Shown here: positions 6,621 to 13,944 of the stretch, piece by piece
Layout of the letters: every line of letters begins with the position of its first letter
Numbering within the stretch: position 1 is the first letter of the stretch
Source of the DNA: an uncultured Lachnospiraceae bacterium
GTDB lineage: Bacteria; Bacillota; Clostridia; Lachnospirales; Lachnospiraceae
Assembly: GCA_945834545.1 (NCBI GenBank)
Contig: CAMAHO010000021.1
Location: 1-19,027, forward strand
Direction: 5' to 3'
Length of the DNA: 19,027 nucleotides
The notes under the pieces: generated by a model
What the model saw: only the letters and a program-made list of their open reading frames with translations
Databases searched by the model: none
What the model was told of the DNA's origin: nothing
Position numbers and translations under genes: made by a program

Positions 6621-7121
6621 GTGATGAAAAATATCGTTCTCATCGGTATGCCGGGAGCAGGAAAAAGCACAATAGGAGTGGTGCTGGCAAAGAAGCTGGG
6701 GCTGCGTTTTTTGGACAGCGATCTGGTAATTCAGGATAGATGCGGGATGCTTCTTCATGAGATTATGGAGAAGAAAGGATTAGAAGGTTTCAAGGAGATA
6801 GAGGATCAGGTCAATGCCTCTTTGGACGTGACAAATTGTGTCATTGCCACAGGTGGTAGTGCGGTCTATGGGAAAAATGCTATGACGCATTTGAAAGAAA
6901 TCGGCACCGTTGTGTACCTGAAGCTTTCCTATGAGGAAATCAGTAACCGCTTGGGTGACTTGCACGAGAGAGGGGTTGCCCTGAAACCCGGGCAGAGTCT
7001 GCTTAGCCTGTACAACGAGCGTATTCCTCTGTATGAAGAATATGCAGATATCGTGGTGGACTGCGACGGTCTCATGCTGAGGGAGTCTGTGGAGTACATA
7101 GTAAGGCAGCTGAAAAGCTAG
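6621..7121 (+). CDS. Shikimate kinase-like P-loop kinase, divergent substrate site
   Basis: A 166-residue P-loop kinase with the overall plan of shikimate kinase (AroK): Walker A GMPGAGKST at 9-17, the Asp of SD at 34, the ATGG motif at 76-79, and ERIPLYEEYAD near 133-143, which carries the usual substrate-binding arginine (Arg134). Three usual features are altered: the FRxxE arginine is Lys58 (FKEIE), the third glycine of GGG is Ser80, and the lid RP motif is absent, with GVALKPGQS in its place. It may therefore phosphorylate another substrate, or be a relaxed shikimate kinase; databases would probably label it shikimate kinase. The start is GTG 6621 (GGAGG 9 bases upstream), with ATG 6624 as alternative. 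It is 4 bases after ridA. Confidence 0.8.
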   Translation: MMKNIVLIGMPGAGKSTIGVVLAKKLGLRFLDSDLVIQDRCGMLLHEIMEKKGLEGFKEIEDQVNASLDVTNCVIATGGSAVYGKNAMTHLKEIGTVVYLKLSYEEISNRLGDLHERGVALKPGQSLLSLYNERIPLYEEYADIVVDCDGLMLRESVEYIVRQLKS

Positions 7122-7226
7122 GGTATATTGTAGGAAGACCTTTTAAACCAGCTTCACGGGTATAGAAAAATCCATTTCTGAACATACTATGAAAAATAGT
7201 AAAATCCCGAAAGGAAGGGAAAGAAA

Positions 7227-7586
7227 ATGGATTATGTGGTAGCATTCTTGGTTGGTGGTTTGATTTGTGCTTTGGTGCAGATTTTGTTGGAAAAGACAAA
7301 GCTGATGCCGGGGCGGATTATGGTTTTATTGGTGGTAACAGGTGCCTTTTTAAGCTTTATCGGTGTGTATGATACTATGTTAGAGCTTTTTAAGGCTGGT
7401 GTCAGTGTGCCACTTTTGGGGTTTGGGCATGTGCTCATGGATGGAGTGAAGAAGGCTGTGGACGAGGAGGGCTTTTTAGGCCTGTTCACAGGAGGCTTCA
7501 AATCCGGTGCGGTAGGATGTAGTGCAGCTTTGATTTTTGGTTATCTGGCCAGCCTCATCTTTAAACCAAAAATGAGAAAGAAATGA
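7227..7586 (+). CDS. spoVAE: Stage V sporulation protein AE
   Basis: A 119-residue membrane protein matching the short SpoVAE (SpoVAEB type), which together with SpoVAC and other SpoVA proteins forms the forespore inner-membrane channel for calcium-dipicolinate. Hydrophobic helices are seen at about residues 4-20, 29-47, 55-75 and 95-112. The recognisable segments are FLVGGLICALVQ, GVSVPLLGFGHVLMDGV and GFKSGAVGCSAALIFGYL. Ribosome binding is by AAAGGAAGGG shortly before the ATG. It follows the kinase-like gene by 105 bp, a gap in which I see no clear promoter or terminator. Being separated from spoVAD by four unrelated reading frames is unusual and raises the question of how both are expressed together in the forespore. 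Confidence 0.92.
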   Translation: MDYVVAFLVGGLICALVQILLEKTKLMPGRIMVLLVVTGAFLSFIGVYDTMLELFKAGVSVPLLGFGHVLMDGVKKAVDEEGFLGLFTGGFKSGAVGCSAALIFGYLASLIFKPKMRKK

Positions 7587-7651
7587 CATTACAAATAGAA
7601 CAAAGGAGAAACACAGTCTTGGAGATACAGGAAAAAACTGGAGGAAGAAAC

Positions 7652-9949
7652 ATGGCAATTCTATGGGCCGGTATCACTGGCCTGTTAGTGTATTTGGAAC
7701 TGATCTATCATTTTAGCAGCTTTGGAATGGTGGGGTTTAATTTCCCCTTGCAGCTGATGCTTCTGTTGGCAGTGTCCGGCTTGGTAACCTTACTGATTGG
7801 GTCTGTCAGAGGAATAGCACAGAAGATTTTATTGCATCTATTTATGTGGCTTTCCATTGTGTGGACAGGAGCCCAGGAGATTTATTTCCACATCTTTAAG
7901 CAGCCTCTGCAGATAGAAGCAGCTGTCACCGGTGCCGGGGATGCATTGACAAATTACTATAAGGAAGCGTTGCTTGGCTTTTTGCAGGTGTCGCCTTTCT
8001 TGTTGCTTATGGTGTTGCCGGGCATTGTTGCTACGGTACTATTGGCAAAGAAAATCTGGGTTTTGCCGGTTGTTAGAAAGGGTGAATTGTATCAGACCAT
8101 AGCACTGGCGGTAGCCAGCTTAGTTGGCTGTGTGGCTGTTTTGTTCTGCCAAAAGATTTTACAGGACCAGGATTACGAGGCTCTTGTTGAATTCTGTGAT
8201 CCTATGACCGTAGTGGAACGAGTGGGCGTGCTTCCTATGACAGGGAGAAATGTGGTTTTCCTTGTGGAGGGGGTTCTGGGCACCCAGTTAAGCAACCCGG
8301 ATCATTCCATAGACTTGGTGACAGACTATGATCCCAACGCATCCTTAGGTAAGGAGGATAAGGAATCCACAGGAGCAGAAACAGAGCAGGGACAGGAGGG
8401 GGCTTCCGAAGAGAATCTTCCGGAGGAGCCGGAAGAGCCGGAGGAGCCGATTTTCGTGCCCACTCCCCATGCCTATGAGTTCGATTCGGAGAAGCTCTAT
8501 GCCCTGGCTGATAATAAAAAGAAAACTTGGATGGCAGACTATTTTACCACCAGAGAGCCGGATATGACCAATGAATATACAGGGTACCTGGAGGGGTATA
8601 ATGTCATCTTTCTGACAGCAGAGGGCTTTTCACCTTATGCGGTCAGCGAAGAACTGACACCCACGCTTTACCGTCTGATTCATAACGGCTATTATTTTGA
8701 AAATTACTATGTACCGCTCTGGCAGACCAGTACCAGTGACGGGGAGTATATCAACTGCACCGGCTTAATCCCGGACGGACAGTTCAGTATGAGAAAGAGT
8801 TCCGTAAATGATATGAGCTATACCCTGCCGGGATATTTTGCCCCCAAGGGAGCACTTTGCACTGCGTATCATAATAACAGCCTGTCCTATTATGACCGGT
8901 ATCTGTCTCATAACAATCTGGGTTATTTCTTTAAGGCCTGCAGACCGGGAAGTCTGGATGAAAATGAGTGGGCAGATTATCTGTTTGAAATGGAAGGGGC
9001 TGGTCAATGGCCGGCTTCCGACTACAATATGATGGTTGCAACCATGGATGAGTATGTGGATGAGGAGTATTTCTTGACCTACTATATGACGGTTTCCGGT
9101 CACATGAACTACAACTTTGCAGGAAACAAACAGTCCTCCAGAAATAAGGATGCTGTAGCGGATTTGGATATGTCAGAGAACGCCCGAGCCTACAAGGCCT
9201 GCCATGTAGAACTGGAAAAGGCTATGGCTTATATGCTGGAAAGACTGGAACAAGCCGGAAAGCTGAACAACACTCTGATCGTACTAAGTGCCGACCACTA
9301 TCCATATGCCATGACAGATGAAGAGCTGGAGGAGCTGGCAGGCAAGGATGTCAATTATGCCAAGGATAAGTTTAGAAACAATCTGATTCTGTGGACACCA
9401 AAGTTTGAGGAAGAGCCAAGGGTCATCAGTAAGGCCTGCGGTTCCATGGATGTGCTACCTACGGTTTTGAATCTTCTTGGTTTTGAGTATGACTCCAGAT
9501 TATATGCCGGAAAGGATATCTTTTCAGAGAATGAGGGATTAGTCATTTTTAACGACAGAAGCTTTGTAACCGACCGCGTGGTATATAAGAGGAAAGAAAA
9601 GGAAATTATCTGGATTACAGATGAAAACGGGGTGGCGCTTGTGCCCGAGGAGGAGCAGGAGGCCTATCTGGAGTATTACAAAAATGAGGTGAAGGCAAGA
9701 TACACCTTCAGTGCCTATATGCTGGAGGAGGATTATTTCAGCATCATCAGGCAATGCGTTGTAAATCCCATTCCCGAGATGCCGGCTGAGAAACGGATGC
9801 CTAAAAAGATTGTCAGGGAAGAGACGCAGCCTGAGGAGAGTCAGAGCATGGAGAATCAGCCCGAGGAGAGTCAGAGCACGGAAATGCAAGAGGAGTCGTC
9901 GCAAGACACGCAGAGTCAGCCCGGTTCTGAGCAGGATAGTTCAACCTAG
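7652..9949 (+). CDS. LTA synthase family protein (membrane sulfatase-fold phosphoglycerol transferase)
   Basis: This 765-residue protein has LtaS architecture. Five membrane spans occupy about residues 1-22, 32-52, 60-82, 110-132 and 146-168. A Glu/Pro-rich linker (about 232-268) and an extracellular alkaline-phosphatase/sulfatase-fold domain (about 310-640) follow. Catalytic marks match LtaS: NVIFLTAEGFSPY with metal-binding Glu324, nucleophile Thr361 in TSTSDGE, VSGHMNY with His484, and SADHYPY with Asp548/His549. LtaS-type enzymes transfer glycerol phosphate from phosphatidylglycerol to build lipoteichoic acid or modify glycans; the exact acceptor is unknown here. The tail (about 725-765) is a Gln/Glu/Ser low-complexity repeat (QPEESQSxE). 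The start at 7652 has GGAGG 7 bases upstream; an ATG at 7583 overlapping the spoVAE stop lacks a good site. Confidence 0.9.
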   Translation: MAILWAGITGLLVYLELIYHFSSFGMVGFNFPLQLMLLLAVSGLVTLLIGSVRGIAQKILLHLFMWLSIVWTGAQEIYFHIFKQPLQIEAAVTGAGDALTNYYKEALLGFLQVSPFLLLMVLPGIVATVLLAKKIWVLPVVRKGELYQTIALAVASLVGCVAVLFCQKILQDQDYEALVEFCDPMTVVERVGVLPMTGRNVVFLVEGVLGTQLSNPDHSIDLVTDYDPNASLGKEDKESTGAETEQGQEGASEENLPEEPEEPEEPIFVPTPHAYEFDSEKLYALADNKKKTWMADYFTTREPDMTNEYTGYLEGYNVIFLTAEGFSPYAVSEELTPTLYRLIHNGYYFENYYVPLWQTSTSDGEYINCTGLIPDGQFSMRKSSVNDMSYTLPGYFAPKGALCTAYHNNSLSYYDRYLSHNNLGYFFKACRPGSLDENEWADYLFEMEGAGQWPASDYNMMVATMDEYVDEEYFLTYYMTVSGHMNYNFAGNKQSSRNKDAVADLDMSENARAYKACHVELEKAMAYMLERLEQAGKLNNTLIVLSADHYPYAMTDEELEELAGKDVNYAKDKFRNNLILWTPKFEEEPRVISKACGSMDVLPTVLNLLGFEYDSRLYAGKDIFSENEGLVIFNDRSFVTDRVVYKRKEKEIIWITDENGVALVPEEEQEAYLEYYKNEVKARYTFSAYMLEEDYFSIIRQCVVNPIPEMPAEKRMPKKIVREETQPEESQSMENQPEESQSTEMQEESSQDTQSQPGSEQDSST

Positions 9950-10043
9950 AGGAAATCTCTTGGACAGATAAGACATGGGATGCAACCGTGCTTTCGCTGG
10001 AATGTTCGTAACCGGTACGCAATTCGATATGGGTATATAGAAT

Positions 10044-10544
10044 TTATAAGATTTCATAAGGAATCTGACACTGGGAGAGGTATTTAGCTAATTCCCTGTC
10101 CCAGACTACATCGGCAGTCTTATCCATGACAAAGGTATGATAGGAGGTGCCGGTGGTGATGGTTGCCTTGGAGCCATCGTACTTAATCGTCATTTCCAAC
10201 GCTTTCAGAGGGGAGTCCTTTTTAAAAAGGGACTCTCTTTTTAGTAGTTCTTCCTGTTTCTCAGGCTTAAGTTGCAGGACTATCTTAAAGAAAAGAGGGG
10301 TGTATTTTCCTTTTATCAGTTGGAAACAGATGCCCTTTGCATCATTCCAGGGCATCAGGCTGTATGGGATATTCTCTGCCGTACGCTCCGATAGGGGATA
10401 AAACTCAGGCTTGATATGGCCATCTATGGTAAAAAGAGTGGCAGTCTGAATGCTGGCCTCCTCAAGCAGAAAGATATCAAACACTTGAGAAGTCAAAAGC
10501 TTTGACATAAAGGTTTTCATGGAGGTTATTTGGAGAGATAACAT
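10044..10544 (-). CDS. Uncharacterised protein, possibly DUF5721 family
   Basis: A 166-residue protein without signal peptide or membrane spans. From memory it resembles a domain-of-unknown-function family common in Lachnospiraceae (DUF5721), but I cannot confirm this. The N-terminal half reads KTFMSKLLTSQVFDIFLLEEASIQT and FTIDGHIKPEFY; the middle has PYSLMPWNDAKGICFQLIKGK; the C-terminal half is TIKYDGSKATITTGTSYHTF and ends in WDRELAKYLSQ, an alpha/beta mix. The start at 10544 has AAAAGGAGT about 9 bases upstream on the minus strand and overlaps the end of the LytTR regulator gene by 19 bases. That overlap indicates co-transcription and suggests a functional link between the two. It faces the LTA-synthase gene tail to tail, with 94 bp between them. 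Confidence 0.75.
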   Translation of the reverse strand: MLSLQITSMKTFMSKLLTSQVFDIFLLEEASIQTATLFTIDGHIKPEFYPLSERTAENIPYSLMPWNDAKGICFQLIKGKYTPLFFKIVLQLKPEKQEELLKRESLFKKDSPLKALEMTIKYDGSKATITTGTSYHTFVMDKTADVVWDRELAKYLSQCQIPYEIL

Positions 10545-11200
10545 GCAAGCTTACTCCTTTTCAATCGATGGCGGTATTGCAGATTTTCTGTTAACAAAAC
10601 TTTGGTAAAGGTCAGACCGGTTATATGGGCGGTATTAATCACCAGGTGCTTGTGAACGACAAAGAAATCCTTGCGATTTTCAAAGTGACTATAATAAAAA
10701 CTATCCATATTGGAAAGAAAGGTATAGGTTCTGTTTTCCGTAGCATGCAAGACGATATCGCTCCCCTTGGCCTCAAAAGCAATGATTTCGCTGTCCAACA
10801 GGTACACCGTTCCCTCGGTAAGACGGATTTCAACAGGTTGAGGAAGAGAAAGGCGAATTTTCTGTACTTCCGACAAGATTTCCTTCAGCTCACCGGACTT
10901 GATGGGCTTGTCTAAATAAAGCAAATTATCCGGTAGAGCCTGTATGCGGTAATTGGTTTTGGAGCAGCACAAAACAACGGGAGCATTTACTCCCTGCTGC
11001 TCTAAGGAGGATAAAATGTCCTTTACGGACAAATCCTTGGGGTTATTCATATCCAGGAAAAAGACATCATACTGCCTTGGATTTTCCAACAGAGCATCAG
11101 CACTGCCGAAGGAATCCACAAAGCCATAACCTTGTTTTGAAAGCAGACGTTCCAACTGTTTGCGGTCTGCTACATTGTCGTCACAGATAGCAATATGCAT
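10526..11200 (-). CDS. LytTR-family response regulator
   Basis: A 224-residue response regulator of the AgrA/LytR type. The receiver domain (about 1-115) has the acidic pair Asp7/Asp8 in ICDDN, the phosphoacceptor Asp50 in VFFLDMN, and the conserved lysine Lys98 in YLDKPI. The LytTR DNA-binding domain (about 120-220) shows the usual segments: EGTVYLLDSEIIAFEAKGSD, then FFVVHKHLVIN and the terminal RHRLKRSKL. AAGGAGGGACT lies right before the ATG. Such regulators normally pair with a HPK10-type sensor kinase and a peptide signal; neither gene is adjacent here, so it is an orphan in this window. The gene overlaps the following unknown gene by 19 bases. A long imperfect hairpin lies 74-123 bases upstream of its start and could take part in its control. 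Confidence 0.88.
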   Translation of the reverse strand: MHIAICDDNVADRKQLERLLSKQGYGFVDSFGSADALLENPRQYDVFFLDMNNPKDLSVKDILSSLEQQGVNAPVVLCCSKTNYRIQALPDNLLYLDKPIKSGELKEILSEVQKIRLSLPQPVEIRLTEGTVYLLDSEIIAFEAKGSDIVLHATENRTYTFLSNMDSFYYSHFENRKDFFVVHKHLVINTAHITGLTFTKVLLTENLQYRHRLKRSKLACYLSK

Positions 11201-11273
11201 AGTCCCTCCTTGGTATTTAGGGGATATAGATGAATTTGCCGGACTTCACTTTCTATCTTTATCCGCGATTGTA

Positions 11274-11323
11274 CCATCCAAAGATTCCAAATGTAGTCCG
11301 CTACATCTTGGTAGTTTGGATGG
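11274..11323. repeat. Imperfect 23-bp-arm hairpin between argG and the LytTR gene
   Basis: CCATCCAAA (11274-11282) pairs with TTTGGATGG (11315-11323), and the inner ATGTAG (11291-11296) pairs with CTACAT (11301-11306) around TCCG; only a few bases in between mismatch. On the minus strand it follows argG by about 57 bp but has no T-run directly behind it. It may be an argG 3-prime end or a regulatory inverted repeat for the LytTR gene; a TACAAT hexamer on the minus strand begins directly beyond the arm. Confidence 0.65.
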
Positions 11324-11379
11324 CACACTCACGAAAAAATGTTGCACAAAAAGTCCAATGAAAATAAGAACTGCTCTAT

Positions 11380-12603
11380 TTAGAACAAGTCAATACCCTG
11401 CTCCTGCATCTTCATAGCTCGAACCTTAGAAGAAAGACCGAACAGATTGATGAAGCCTTCTGCATCATGGTGGTCGTATAAGTCACCAGTGGTGAAGGAT
11501 GCAATGCTCTCGTTGTAGAGAGAGTAAGGAGAGGTGGTACCTGCCTTAATGATGTTGCCCTTGTAAAGCTTGAATTTCACCTCGCCGGTGACATATTTCT
11601 GGGTTTCCTCGATGAAAGCCTGCTCAGCCTGACGAAGAGGAGTGAACCATTTTCCTTCGTAAACAAGGCTTGCGAAACGGGCACCCATTTCCTTCTTCAT
11701 AGCATAGGTATCACGGTCAAGAATCAATTCCTCAAGCTGCTGGTGAGCCTCCATAAGGATGGTTCCTCCGGGGGTCTCATAGACACCGCGGGACTTCATA
11801 CCTACCACACGGTTCTCTACGATATCTACGATACCGATACCATGCTTGCCCCCCAGCTCGTTCAGCGTGTGGATAATATCGGAAACCTTCATCTTCTTGC
11901 CGTTGACGGAGGTAGGAACGCCCTTCTCAAAAGTCATTGTCACATATTCGCCTTCATCAGGAGCCTTCTCAGGGGTGGTACCCAGGACAAGCAAGTGCTC
12001 GAAATTAGGTTCATTTGCAGGATCCTCCAGTTCCAAGCCCTCATGGCTGATGTGCCAGATATTGCGGTCACGGCTGTAGGAGGAATCAGCAGAAAAAGGA
12101 AGGTCGATTCCGTGAGCCTTGCAGTACTCAATTTCGGACTCGCGGGAATCCATGGTCCACTTGTCGTTTCTCCAAGCAGCGATGATTTTCAAATCCGGAG
12201 CAAGAGCCTTGATGCCAAGCTCAAAACGTATCTGGTCATTTCCCTTACCGGTAGCACCGTGGCAGATGGCGGTAGCACCCTCCTTGCGGGCAATCTCTAC
12301 CAATTTCTTTGCAATTACGGGACGCGCCATGGAGGTGCCCAGCAGATACTTATTCTCGTAAATAGCATTTGCCTGTACACAGGGAACAATGTACTCGTCA
12401 CAGAATTCATCAACTACGTTTTCAATATATAATTTGGAAGCACCGCAGAACTTTGCTCTTTCTTCCAAACCATCCAGCTCCTCAGCCTGTCCGCAGTCAA
12501 CGCAGACACAGATGACTTCGTAATCGAAGTTCTCCTTAAGCCATGGAATAATAGCAGTGGTATCCAGACCACCGGAATACGCAAGAATTACTTTCTCTTT
12601 CAT
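11380..12603 (-). CDS. argG: Argininosuccinate synthase
   Basis: ArgG joins citrulline and aspartate using ATP to give argininosuccinate, the penultimate step of arginine synthesis. The 407-residue length is standard. The ATP-pyrophosphatase P-loop AYSGGLDTT is at residues 8-16, followed by the citrulline/aspartate-site segments CHGATGKGNDQIRFE (about 117-131), RDRNIWHISHEGLELEDP and the PGGTILMEAH-like stretch. The start is ATG 12603, because GGAGGAAC lies directly before it on the minus strand; an ATG four codons upstream overlaps that site. It is transcribed divergently from argC across a region with ArgR-like boxes and has its own promoter. The partner argH is not downstream: the next gene on this strand is a LytTR regulator. 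Confidence 0.97.
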   Translation of the reverse strand: MKEKVILAYSGGLDTTAIIPWLKENFDYEVICVCVDCGQAEELDGLEERAKFCGASKLYIENVVDEFCDEYIVPCVQANAIYENKYLLGTSMARPVIAKKLVEIARKEGATAICHGATGKGNDQIRFELGIKALAPDLKIIAAWRNDKWTMDSRESEIEYCKAHGIDLPFSADSSYSRDRNIWHISHEGLELEDPANEPNFEHLLVLGTTPEKAPDEGEYVTMTFEKGVPTSVNGKKMKVSDIIHTLNELGGKHGIGIVDIVENRVVGMKSRGVYETPGGTILMEAHQQLEELILDRDTYAMKKEMGARFASLVYEGKWFTPLRQAEQAFIEETQKYVTGEVKFKLYKGNIIKAGTTSPYSLYNESIASFTTGDLYDHHDAEGFINLFGLSSKVRAMKMQEQGIDLF

Positions 12604-12643
12604 ATGTTCCTCCATTTATGTAAATTTTTTAGATTTCTCAACC

Positions 12644-12672
12644 ACTATACAACAAGTAAAATTAAAAAGCAA
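12644..12672 (-). promoter_or_regulatory. Candidate argG promoter
   Basis: Read on the minus strand, TTGCTT (complement of 12667-12672) and TATAGT (complement of 12644-12649) are separated by exactly 17 bp. It lies about 40 bases before the argG start, and the nearest ArgR-like box (12684-12703) is just upstream of its -35 element. Confidence 0.65.
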
Positions 12673-12683
12673 GGTTTATTTAA

Positions 12684-12767
12684 GAATAAATATGCATAAA
12701 TTCGTTGTTTGGAATGAAATAATAAATAAATATGCAATAAATAGGGCGAGAATTTGCATATATTGAA
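12684..12767. promoter_or_regulatory. Candidate ArgR/AhrC operator cluster
   Basis: The argG-argC gap holds repeated sites of the form AATAAATATGCA, close to the known Gram-positive ARG box (CATGAATAAAAATGCAAGT-like). The best is GAATAAATATGCATAAATTC at 12684-12703, itself nearly palindromic. A direct copy AAATAAATATGCAATAAAT lies around 12724-12742, and an inverted-looking copy GAGAATTTGCATATATTGAA at 12748-12767. The spacing between the first two ATGCA cores is 41 bp, about four helical turns. ArgR hexamers typically bind paired boxes and repress when arginine is plentiful. Confidence 0.65.
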
Positions 12768-12775
12768 AAAAGTAG

Positions 12776-12803
12776 TTTACTTTTATGCAAAAAGTGGTAT
12801 AGT
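12776..12803 (+). promoter_or_regulatory. Candidate argC promoter
   Basis: TTTACT at 12776-12781 and TATAGT at 12798-12803 are separated by 16 bp. Another ATGCAAAAAG stretch, part of an ARG-box-like sequence, lies between the two hexamers. The argC start codon is 66 bases downstream of the -10 element. Confidence 0.6.
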
Positions 12804-12868
12804 GATTCTTAGAAACTTAAGGGCGCTTGCCAAAGACGATGTATTACATAAGGAAGCAGGAGTGGAAA

Positions 12869-13927
12869 ATGATTAAGGTTGGAATTATTGGAGCTACCGG
12901 TTATGCAGGGGCAGAGCTGGTAAGAATTTTGCAAAATCATAAGGAAGCACAGATCGTGTGGTATGGTTCCAGAAGCTATATAGATAAGAAGTACAGCTCT
13001 GTTTATCAGAATATGTTCAAGCTGGTAGAGAATCTTTGCCAGGATGACAATTTGGAGGAATTAGCTAAGCAAGTGGATGTGATTTTCACAGCGACTCCCC
13101 AGGGATATCTGGCAGGAATTCTCACGGAGGACATTTTATCCCAGGTGAAGGTAATTGACCTTTCCGCAGACTATCGTATTAAGGATGTGGCTACCTATGA
13201 AAAATGGTATGGGATAGAGCACAAATCCCCTCAGTTTATAGAAGAAGCTGTTTACGGTTTATGCGAGATTAACCGAGACAAGATAGACAAGGATACCAGA
13301 TTGATTGCGAACCCCGGTTGCTATACGACCTGTTCCATTCTCACAGCCTATCCTTTAGTAAAGGAGGGCTTGATTGATGTAGATACCTTGATTGTGGATG
13401 CCGCCTCCGGTACCTCAGGGGCAGGCAGGGGAGCTAAGGTGCCGAATCTGTTCTGCGAGGTAAATGAGAGCTTTAAGGCATACGGTGTGGCGAGCCACAG
13501 ACATACGCCCGAGATAGAAGAACAGCTTGGATATGCCGCAAACCGGGAAGTTACCATTAACTTTACCCCTCATCTGGTACCCATGAACCGAGGGATTTTA
13601 GCTACCGAATATGCGACCCTCAAGAGGAAGGCAGACGGAAGTCTCCCTACCTATGAGGAAGTGAAGGCAGTCTACGACAAGTATTACGGTCAGGAATACT
13701 TTATCCGCGTATTGGAAAAGGGCGTTTTGCCCGAGACCAAGTGGGTAGAGGGCAGCAACTATGTAGACATCAATTTCGTGATTGATGAGAGAACCGGCAG
13801 AATCATCATGCTGGGGGCAATCGATAACCTGGTAAAGGGTGCCGCCGGTCAGGCAGTACAGAATATGAACCTGATGTTTGGATGTAAGGAGCAGGAGGGC
13901 TTGAACCTGGTTCCTTGTTTCCCATAG
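12869..13927 (+). CDS. argC: N-acetyl-gamma-glutamyl-phosphate reductase
   Basis: ArgC reduces N-acetylglutamyl phosphate with NADPH to N-acetylglutamate semialdehyde, the third step to ornithine. At 352 residues it is a type 1 ArgC. The N-terminal nucleotide-binding motif GIIGATGYAGAELVR is at about 5-19, the catalytic cysteine is in ANPGCYTT near residue 147-154, and SGAGRGAK, ASHRHTPEIEEQ and FTPHLVPMNRGI are typical downstream signatures. The start is ATG 12869, preceded by AGGAG with 6 bases spacing; an ATG at 12827 would add a 14-residue unlikely leader. It is the first gene of the rightward arginine operon and is followed after 17 bases by a GNAT acetyltransferase. Confidence 0.97.
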   Translation: MIKVGIIGATGYAGAELVRILQNHKEAQIVWYGSRSYIDKKYSSVYQNMFKLVENLCQDDNLEELAKQVDVIFTATPQGYLAGILTEDILSQVKVIDLSADYRIKDVATYEKWYGIEHKSPQFIEEAVYGLCEINRDKIDKDTRLIANPGCYTTCSILTAYPLVKEGLIDVDTLIVDAASGTSGAGRGAKVPNLFCEVNESFKAYGVASHRHTPEIEEQLGYAANREVTINFTPHLVPMNRGILATEYATLKRKADGSLPTYEEVKAVYDKYYGQEYFIRVLEKGVLPETKWVEGSNYVDINFVIDERTGRIIMLGAIDNLVKGAAGQAVQNMNLMFGCKEQEGLNLVPCFP

Positions 13928-13944
13928 GAAAGGAAAGAGTAGAC

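Noticed and set aside
9950..10043. Terminator between the convergent LTA-synthase and unknown genes
   Set aside because: No stable stem with a T-run could be found in this 94-bp gap.
11743..12432. 229-residue open frame on the plus strand
   Set aside because: Lies wholly antisense to argG, whose motifs are unmistakable.
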